A DNA stretch of 6,425 nucleotides from JBLHKE01 sp047619485 (GTDB lineage: Bacteria; Verrucomicrobiota; Verrucomicrobiia; Verrucomicrobiales; DEV007), in assembly GCA_047619485.1 (NCBI GenBank), contig JBLHKE010000460.1, forward strand, positions 1 to 6,425, read 5' to 3'. Both the position numbers and the translations under genes were made by a program. How positions within the stretch are numbered: position 1 is the first letter of the stretch; every line of letters begins with the position of its first letter. Under the pieces are notes generated by a model. The model did not search any database. It was not told the DNA's origin and worked only from the letters and a program-made list of their open reading frames with translations. Below, one piece after another: positions 1 to 4,069 of this stretch.

Positions 1-162
1 AGAGAAAGACAGCCCGTGCGAAAGCGTCGCTGTTCCGAAAGGAGAGCCGGCGGACGTTCGTTACCTCAAGGTGAGGTGACGTGTGACGTTTCGGTCCCGC
101 CGTGCTACGAACCCGTGTGAGCGGTGGTGTGGACGGCGGGAGTTCAAATCTCCCGCCTACCC
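1..162 (+). ncRNA. ssrA: 3' part of a structured RNA, probably tmRNA (partial)
   Basis: The stretch is highly structured and ends in a tRNA-like T-arm. Bases 135-142 and 150-157 pair perfectly (8 bp) around the canonical 7-base T-loop TTCAAAT (143-149), with the invariant G-C closing pair, and GGAC (131-134) sits just before it as in tmRNA 3' domains. Other helices fit the pseudoknot-rich body of a tmRNA: 9-13 with 29-33 enclosing a GAAA-capped hairpin (16-27), and 60-67 with 73-80 around AAGGT. No matching 5' acceptor strand (GGTAGGC) lies within 100 bases upstream, so this is not an ordinary tRNA; the 5' half must lie before the window. tmRNA tags stalled ribosomes' products for degradation. 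Against this call, no CCA is encoded and the predicted acceptor strand (155-161, GCCTACC) lacks the T expected at position 70 for the alanine G-U pair. The tag-peptide ORF is not visible here. Moderate confidence in a structured RNA, lower in the name. Confidence 0.5.
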
Positions 163-273
163 GATTCTGCTAGTTGGTTTCTACGACTTGTCGCTGCCGC
201 GCCGATGACTGCGACAGAGCCATCCCCAAAAAGAGACTGTTGCCATTGCGTGTAACCGAAGGACTAACGCAAA

Positions 274-507
274 ATGAGAGCTATGAAGCGCTCAGCCTCG
301 ACAGATCCCAAAGTGACGGAAAGTGCTGCAATGCCCTTCACTCGGAATTCGGTGTATGGCATCACCGGGTCACTCGGCGCACCGGTCGACCGACTTTTCT
401 ACCGCATCGAATCCGAGCGCACCATGGCGATACTCGGATTTCAGATGCGCCAGTTGCAGGTCGATGAGGGTTCGGGCAAGCAGGTTCTCGCTCATCCCCG
501 TTTCTAG
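274..507 (+). CDS. Candidate small hypothetical protein (77 aa)
   Basis: This is the only plausible gene in the otherwise empty stretch from the RNA to base 525. It has a good ribosome binding site, GAAGGA at 258-263, ten bases before the ATG. Codon use becomes GC-rich at third positions in the second half (from about residue 25), as in the neighbouring real genes. The product is a mixed-charge soluble protein without signal peptide or membrane segment, ending in Arg-Phe, and I do not recognise a family. It ends 18 bases before the stop of the convergent membrane-protein gene. An internal ATG at residue 20 could be an alternative start. The two other plus-strand frames here (174-467 and 323-562) are also open but have Arg/Ser/Cys-rich, shadow-like composition. 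It may be a real small gene or a decayed remnant. Confidence 0.38.
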   Translation: MRAMKRSASTDPKVTESAAMPFTRNSVYGITGSLGAPVDRLFYRIESERTMAILGFQMRQLQVDEGSGKQVLAHPRF

Positions 508-525
508 CAGAAGGCGAACCCGGAC

Positions 526-897
526 TCAATCGGTGAAAAATCCCCAAAGGTTGTCCAAGTAACCGCTGAGGAGAGCGATCCCTGCCCCACCGACGAAAAA
601 AGGAAGCACGGCTAGAACCCCACGCGTGAGCAAGTAGATTCCCACACCCAATCCTCCGATCGCCAACACCGCACCGAAACCTTTGGTGATGATTTTTTTC
701 CGCAACCTCTTCCCGCGTGTGGCCGCCAAAATCTCAGGCAGGATACGCTCGGCCTCCTCGCGCGGGAAGCCCTTCACCATGAGTTTGGAAACAATCCGCA
801 CAGGGTCAGCGCCGCTCCCAGCAAGTTCGATCATCTCCTCCATGTTTGCCCGAGCCTTCTGTTCCGCAGAAGGTGGTTCGATTTCGATGTCCCGCAT
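526..897 (-). CDS. Small membrane protein with two predicted TM helices (123 aa)
   Basis: I do not recognise a family. The N-terminal 65 residues are soluble, charged and helical, with the look of a small helical domain (an acidic helix around residues 12-27, then a second around 32-60). A strongly basic stretch follows (RGKRLRKK, 61-68), and then two hydrophobic segments at about 73-91 and 94-114 separated by a Thr-Arg turn, giving a hairpin. By the positive-inside rule the N-terminal domain should be cytoplasmic. The start is supported by AGGGG (908-904 on the minus strand) six bases before the ATG. The gene is transcribed away from the 975-3665 cluster and converges with the candidate ORF at 274-507. 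An internal Met at residue 19 is possible but has no comparable ribosome binding site. The gene is well supported; its function is unknown. Confidence 0.75.
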   Translation of the reverse strand: MRDIEIEPPSAEQKARANMEEMIELAGSGADPVRIVSKLMVKGFPREEAERILPEILAATRGKRLRKKIITKGFGAVLAIGGLGVGIYLLTRGVLAVLPFFVGGAGIALLSGYLDNLWGFFTD

Positions 898-903
898 CTC
901 GCA

Positions 904-908
904 CCCCT
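904..908 (-). promoter_or_regulatory. Ribosome binding site of the minus-strand membrane protein gene
   Basis: AGGGG, read on the minus strand, lies six bases before the ATG at 897-895. It is one of the few clear Shine-Dalgarno sequences in the window and decides this start over the internal Met at residue 19. Confidence 0.55.
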
Positions 909-936
909 ATGCCATATCACGCCATCATGCAATCCG

Positions 937-966
937 TTGCCACTTACTCTCGGAGCGTGCTATCTT
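937..966 (+). promoter_or_regulatory. Possible sigma70-type promoter giving a near-leaderless mRNA
   Basis: TTGCCA at 937-942 is followed by an 18-base spacer and TATCTT at 961-966. These resemble -35 and -10 boxes in the divergent gap between the minus-strand membrane protein gene and the DUF4404-like gene. Transcription would begin near 973, only about two bases before the ATG at 975. This agrees with the absence of any Shine-Dalgarno sequence there. It would be the promoter for the whole 975-3665 cluster. The prediction rests on two imperfect hexamers only. Confidence 0.33.
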
Positions 967-974
967 TAGACAAC

Positions 975-1244
975 ATGGATCCCGAAAAGCTAAAATCACT
1001 CGTCTCGCAACTGCACCAGGAACTGGCCGACGCCGAATCCCTCCCGCCGGAGATGGAAGGTGAGCTCAGCCAGGTGGTTGCCGAAATGGCCGAGCTGCTA
1101 CCGGCAAAAGAGCAACCAGACGAGGAGCACCAAACCGCGCTGGAGAAACTCGAGGAGTACGCGTCGGGCTTCGACGCCGAACACCCAAAACTCGCCTCCG
1201 CGCTGCGGCAGATAGCCGTGGCTCTCGGCAACATCGGCATCTGA
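975..1244 (+). CDS. DUF4404-like small protein (89 aa)
   Basis: The opening MDPEKLKSLVSQLHQEL and the all-helical, acidic sequence resemble the DUF4404 family, small bacterial proteins of about 80-90 residues of unknown function. Residues 1-20 form one amphipathic helix, 27-43 a second, 51-67 a third, and PKLASALRQIAVALGNIGI (71-89) is a conserved-looking C-terminal helix. There is no signal peptide or membrane segment, so it is probably cytosolic. The frame is open further upstream to 846, but that extension lies antisense to the N-terminal coding part of the minus-strand gene and does not look like protein; 975 is therefore the chosen start, with no clear Shine-Dalgarno. The YceH gene follows after three bases, suggesting co-transcription. 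The gene is confident; the family name is from pattern recognition only. Confidence 0.75.
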   Translation: MDPEKLKSLVSQLHQELADAESLPPEMEGELSQVVAEMAELLPAKEQPDEEHQTALEKLEEYASGFDAEHPKLASALRQIAVALGNIGI

Positions 1245-1247
1245 ACC

Positions 1248-1994
1248 ATGGAAGAAACCGATCACCAAGACAGCGCCGAAGAGGACGCCCCGATCTCCCT
1301 AACGCCAGCAGAGGCACGCGTGCTCGGCAGCATCGTCGAGAAGGCGATGACCACGCCGGACCACTACCCGCTGACTTTCAATGCGCTCGTCGCTGCCTGT
1401 AACCAGAAGAGCAACCGCGAGCCCGTCGTCGAGTACGATGACGACGTGGTCAACAACGCACTCGATCGTTTGCGTGAGAAGGAATTGTGCACTCGAGTAG
1501 CCGTCGCCGGCGCACGCGTGCCTAAGTACCGCCACACCCTGCCACGCGGCTTCCCGATGCTCCTCGACACTGACAAGATGGAAGTGGCCACTACCGACGA
1601 GGCGGAAAAGCTCAGCCGCCGCCGCATCGCGGTGCTCGGCGTGCTGCTACTACGCGGGCAGCAGACGCTTGCTGAAGTGCGCACGCGCACCGAACGCATG
1701 TATCATTTCGCAGACCTCGATGCGGTTCAACGCACACTCGACGACCTCGCCGCCTACCGGATCCAGCCACTGTCGAAATTCATCCCGGCTGGGAGCGGCC
1801 GCCGCGTGCCGACCTACATCCAGCTACTCACCGATCCGGGTGAAACGGCCACTGCAGCCGCTCCGCTCGCCACCACCACCACCCCGAACGCCAGAGAAGA
1901 AATTGAACCATCCTGGCGCGAGAAGGTCGAAAGTGATATCGCCGAGCTACGTGCTGAGATCAGGCAACTCAAAGAAGCGCTCGGCGAGGAATAG
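1248..1994 (+). CDS. yceH: YceH family protein (UPF0502/DUF480), tandem winged-helix
   Basis: The YceH hallmarks are clear: LTPAEARVLGSIVEKAMTTP (18-37), YPLTFNALVAACNQKSNREP (40-59), RVPKYRH (90-96), LLLRGQQTLAEVRTRTERM (133-151) and, near the end, GSGRRVPTYIQLL (182-194). These form two winged-helix domains, about 18-98 and 125-195. A low-complexity Ala/Thr linker (199-214) leads to a C-terminal coiled coil (about 223-246, heptad-like IAELRAEIRQLKEAL). The coiled coil, typical of many family members, probably mediates oligomerisation. The fold implies DNA or protein binding, but no target is established; YceH is conserved yet poorly characterised. The length (248 aa) is slightly above the usual 200-230 because of the acidic N-terminal tail and the linker. 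It starts three bases after the stop of the DUF4404-like gene without its own clear ribosome binding site, so coupling is likely. Confidence 0.93.
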   Translation: MEETDHQDSAEEDAPISLTPAEARVLGSIVEKAMTTPDHYPLTFNALVAACNQKSNREPVVEYDDDVVNNALDRLREKELCTRVAVAGARVPKYRHTLPRGFPMLLDTDKMEVATTDEAEKLSRRRIAVLGVLLLRGQQTLAEVRTRTERMYHFADLDAVQRTLDDLAAYRIQPLSKFIPAGSGRRVPTYIQLLTDPGETATAAAPLATTTTPNAREEIEPSWREKVESDIAELRAEIRQLKEALGEE

Positions 1995-2002
1995 ACCTTT
2001 CA

Positions 2003-2098
2003 ATGCAAAATCCGCAAGCCAGTGCAGGGTCAGACGACGACGTCATCCTCGACTCGATCGTGCAAGATCAACAACCGGGAATGCCAACCACGAGATGA
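2003..2098 (+). CDS. Hidden 31-aa ORF coupled to the GspF-like gene
   Basis: A 32-codon ORF (ATG 2003, TGA 2096-2098) fills exactly the gap between yceH and the GspF-like gene. It has a good Shine-Dalgarno, GAGGAA at 1986-1991, eleven bases before the ATG and lying inside the end of yceH. Its stop overlaps the next start as ATGA (2095-2098), the classic arrangement for translational coupling. The peptide is polar and acidic in the middle (SDDDVILDSIVQDQQ, residues 10-24), with no signal or membrane segment, and ends PTTR. It may be a real small protein or only a ribosome-delivery leader, since the GspF-like start has no strong Shine-Dalgarno of its own. I recognise no family. The ATGA overlap and the ribosome binding site make it more than a chance ORF, but conservation is untested. 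Confidence 0.5.
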   Translation: MQNPQASAGSDDDVILDSIVQDQQPGMPTTR

Positions 2099-3105
2099 AA
2101 TTTTCCTTCGACGAGAAACACCTGTTCTACCGGGAGCTGGCGAAACTGAGCGCCGCGAGGTTCCCGCTGCCCGAGGCGCTGGGTGCGATCTCCGATACCA
2201 ATCCGCCAGCGGCGACCCGATCGGTGATCGGCGGCGTGAAGTCGCGGCTGGCTGAGGGGAAAACCATCGGTGAGGCCTTCACGGACCTTCCGGAGGCCAA
2301 GCTCACCGACTTGGAGGAGGCGATCGTCACTGCCTCAGAGCGCGGCGGTCTGTTGGAGGAGGGATTCGACCACCTCGCCGACTACTTCAGCATGCGCGAC
2401 CAGACCGCCAAGACGATCCGGCGCAAGATGCGCTACCCATTGTTCCTGCTGCACTTCGTCATCATCGTCGCCGGCATCGCGTTGGTCGTCGGGGCGGAGG
2501 ACAAGATGCAGGCGCTCACGCTGTCGATCGGTTCGCTGCTCGTCGCCTACCTGGTGTTATTCATCGCCGTGGTGGTCGGCCGCCACCTGGCGGCAAAGGC
2601 GGAGACTGATACTGGCGCGGACAAATTGCTGGCGCGTATCCCGCTGATCGGGGCGGTGAGGCAAAACCTCGCGCTGGCGCGTTTCAGCACCGTGTTCCGC
2701 ATGCATCTGCTCGCCGGTGAACGCATCGACGAGGGGCTGCGCTCCGCCGCCAACGCCTCGCAGTCAGCGCGCTTGATCGAGGCGATCGAGAAGGGCGCGA
2801 TCCCGACGGTGAACGAAGGTCAGCCGGTCGGACCCGCCCTCGCCAAGCACCCCGAGGTGTTCACCTCTACCTTCGCGCGCGGGTTCAGCACGGCAGAAAA
2901 TTCCGGCACCCTCGACAGCGATCTGCAGCGCTGGTCGCAGCGCTTCCACGACGAGGCGCGCGAAGCGATGGGCAAACTCGGCACCCACGCGCCAAAATAT
3001 TTTTACGCCTTCGTCGTCGTCATCGCATTGTGGCAGATCTTACGCCTAGTGATGCTGATCTTCGGCATCTACGCCAAACACTTCGAGCTCCTAGACGAAA
3101 TTTGA
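2095..3105 (+). CDS. GspF/PilC-like type II secretion F-domain membrane protein (336 aa)
   Basis: The protein has the duplicated GspF/PilC layout. The first cytoplasmic F domain (about 10-115) contains FYRELAKLSAARFPLPEAL and SERGGLLEEGFDHLADYF (81-98). Then come TM1 (about 115-133) and TM2 (about 142-162), a second F domain (about 180-300) with FSTVFRMHLLAGERIDEGL and AENSGTLDSDLQRWSQRF (267-284), and TM3 (about 302-326). The paired Gly-x-Leu motifs in the two repeats are the family signature. GspF/PilC are inner-membrane platform proteins of type II secretion and type IV pilus machines. This one is shorter than the usual ~400 aa: it lacks much of the N-terminal extension, and the periplasmic loop between TM1 and TM2 is only about 8 residues. 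No ATPase, pseudopilin or secretin gene lies nearby. The open frame reaches back to 1669 through yceH, but family similarity begins at the ATG at 2095. Confidence 0.87.
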   Translation: MKFSFDEKHLFYRELAKLSAARFPLPEALGAISDTNPPAATRSVIGGVKSRLAEGKTIGEAFTDLPEAKLTDLEEAIVTASERGGLLEEGFDHLADYFSMRDQTAKTIRRKMRYPLFLLHFVIIVAGIALVVGAEDKMQALTLSIGSLLVAYLVLFIAVVVGRHLAAKAETDTGADKLLARIPLIGAVRQNLALARFSTVFRMHLLAGERIDEGLRSAANASQSARLIEAIEKGAIPTVNEGQPVGPALAKHPEVFTSTFARGFSTAENSGTLDSDLQRWSQRFHDEAREAMGKLGTHAPKYFYAFVVVIALWQILRLVMLIFGIYAKHFELLDEI

Positions 3106-3665
3106 AACCACCACTCATCCTAGCCTCCGCCTCCCCACGCCGCCGTGACCTCATGCAGGAGGCCGCTATCGACTGCCAGATCATCCCATCGCCCGCCGAT
3201 GAGATCCACGATGCTTCACTAACCCCGCCGGCGCTCACCGAGCACAACGCCCGCGCCAAGGCCGAGGCGATCAGCGCACTGCATCCGCAATCGACCGTCA
3301 TCGGCGCCGACACCCTGGTCTTCATCGATGGCGAACCGCTCGGCAAGCCGCGCGACATGGCCGAGGCCGAGGCGATGCTGCTACGCCTCGTCGGGCGCAC
3401 CCACCAGGTCTGCACTGGCGTCTGCCTGTGCCGCGCCGAGCCCGCAAAGTGCGTCACCTTCCACGCCATCACCGACGTCACTTTCCACGCCCTAACGTTA
3501 CCAGAAATCCACGCCTACCACGCCAAGATCGAGCCGCTCGACAAGGCCGGTGCCTACGCGGCCCAAGACCACGGCAAGGAGATCATCCGCGAGACCAGCG
3601 GCTCGTGGAGCAACATCGTCGGCTTGCCGATGGACGAGCTGAGAGCGCAGCTGACAGAGTTCTAG
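3102..3665 (+). CDS. maf: Maf family nucleotide pyrophosphatase (YhdE-like, 187 aa)
   Basis: Maf proteins hydrolyse dTTP, UTP or modified nucleoside triphosphates to the monophosphate, sanitising the cytosolic nucleotide pool. The family motifs occur in order: LILASASPRRRDLM (5-18, phosphate-binding Ser and Arg residues), GADTLV (68-73, catalytic Asp70), GKPRD (81-85, with Lys82), HQVCTG (101-106), KAGAYAAQDHG (148-158) and GSWSNIVGLPMDEL (167-180). The KAGAY-Q and GSxxNIVGLP patterns fit the YhdE (dTTP/UTP) branch rather than the m7GTP-specific YceF branch. The length is normal. The start chosen is TTG at 3102, which overlaps the GspF-like stop as TTGA; it places the phosphate-binding loop at the usual distance from the N-terminus. 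An upstream ATG at 3030 would add 24 Arg-rich residues that are only an out-of-frame reading of the GspF-like gene. Translation is probably coupled to the upstream gene. Confidence 0.95.
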   Translation: MKPPLILASASPRRRDLMQEAAIDCQIIPSPADEIHDASLTPPALTEHNARAKAEAISALHPQSTVIGADTLVFIDGEPLGKPRDMAEAEAMLLRLVGRTHQVCTGVCLCRAEPAKCVTFHAITDVTFHALTLPEIHAYHAKIEPLDKAGAYAAQDHGKEIIRETSGSWSNIVGLPMDELRAQLTEF

Positions 3666-3724
3666 GGCGCCTGCTCCACTTCCTACTTTCATTCCGCGCC
3701 AGGCTAGACCATAACATTGCCGCC

Positions 3725-4018
3725 ATGGAACGCCTCCGCTGCGGCGTGATTCTACTTCCCGCTTTCATCGAACACCTACAGAGCCTTTGTGCCAAGCGGG
3801 AGGATGGCCTGTTGCCCGCGATCGACTACATCAAATGCGTCGACGGCACACGCAAGGGCCAGTCGTGGTGGAGCCTCACCTGGACTAGCGACAAGGCGGT
3901 GCGCGCGAGAAATCTCTTCCAGGTCGGCGATTACCAGATCTACATTTCGCCACAGACGCAGAAGGCGCTCAAGCATTCCTACATCGACTTCCGCGACGGC
4001 CAGGTCTTTGTCGGTTGA
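3725..4018 (+). CDS. Hypothetical protein (97 aa), C-terminus faintly IscA/HesB-like
   Basis: I do not recognise a firm family. The protein is soluble, with a helical N-terminus (about 12-26), a Trp-rich middle (SWWSLTW, 47-53) and a beta-rich C-terminus. The ending IYISPQTQKALKHSYIDFRDG (72-92) recalls the end of A-type iron-sulfur carriers (a hydrophobic strand, a Pro-containing turn, a Leu helix, then Ile-Asp-Phe/Tyr-x-Asp-Gly). The protein lacks the cysteine motif those carriers use; its three cysteines (6, 22, 38) are elsewhere. The start is uncertain: ATG 3725 has no Shine-Dalgarno, and an in-frame GTG at 3746 (MILLPAFIEHL) is an alternative. The frame is open back to 3428, but that part is an Arg-rich shadow of maf. 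It sits 59 bases after maf and 51 before the secreted-protein gene. The gene is likely real given the protein-like composition. Confidence 0.6.
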   Translation: MERLRCGVILLPAFIEHLQSLCAKREDGLLPAIDYIKCVDGTRKGQSWWSLTWTSDKAVRARNLFQVGDYQIYISPQTQKALKHSYIDFRDGQVFVG

Positions 4019-4069
4019 TCCTGCGCCAAGTAACCTCGCTGCAGTGATCTGCGTAGACACGGTCACCTT

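Noticed and set aside
189..243. Hairpin TGTCGC (189-194) / GCGACA (211-216), with CTGTTGC (237-243) as an alternative partner, as an RNA terminator
   Set aside because: Six-base stem with a 16-base loop, and it is followed by C and A runs rather than T; not a convincing intrinsic terminator.
468..521. Inverted repeat GGGTTCG / CGAACCC as a terminator between convergent genes
   Set aside because: Only 7 bp with a 40-base loop and no T-run on either strand; chance is a sufficient explanation.
846..974. Upstream extension of the DUF4404-like gene
   Set aside because: It runs antisense to the start of the minus-strand gene and is not protein-like; the helical family sequence begins at 975.
1669..2094. 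N-terminal extension of the GspF-like frame back to an ATG at 1669
   Set aside because: It overlaps yceH in another frame, is rich in Arg, Ser and Pro as shadow translations are, and has no family similarity; the F domain starts just after 2095.
2270..2647. Open frame of 125 codons overlapping the GspF-like gene
   Set aside because: Extremely Arg/Ser-rich translation caused by the codon bias of the real gene in the other frame.
3666..3704. GGCGC...GCGCC (or GCCTG...CAGGC) as a terminator after maf
   Set aside because: Five-base arms, a long loop and no following T-run; too weak to call.
3428..3724. Upstream extension of the 97-aa gene within maf
   Set aside because: Arg-rich out-of-frame reading of maf; protein-like composition begins only near 3725.
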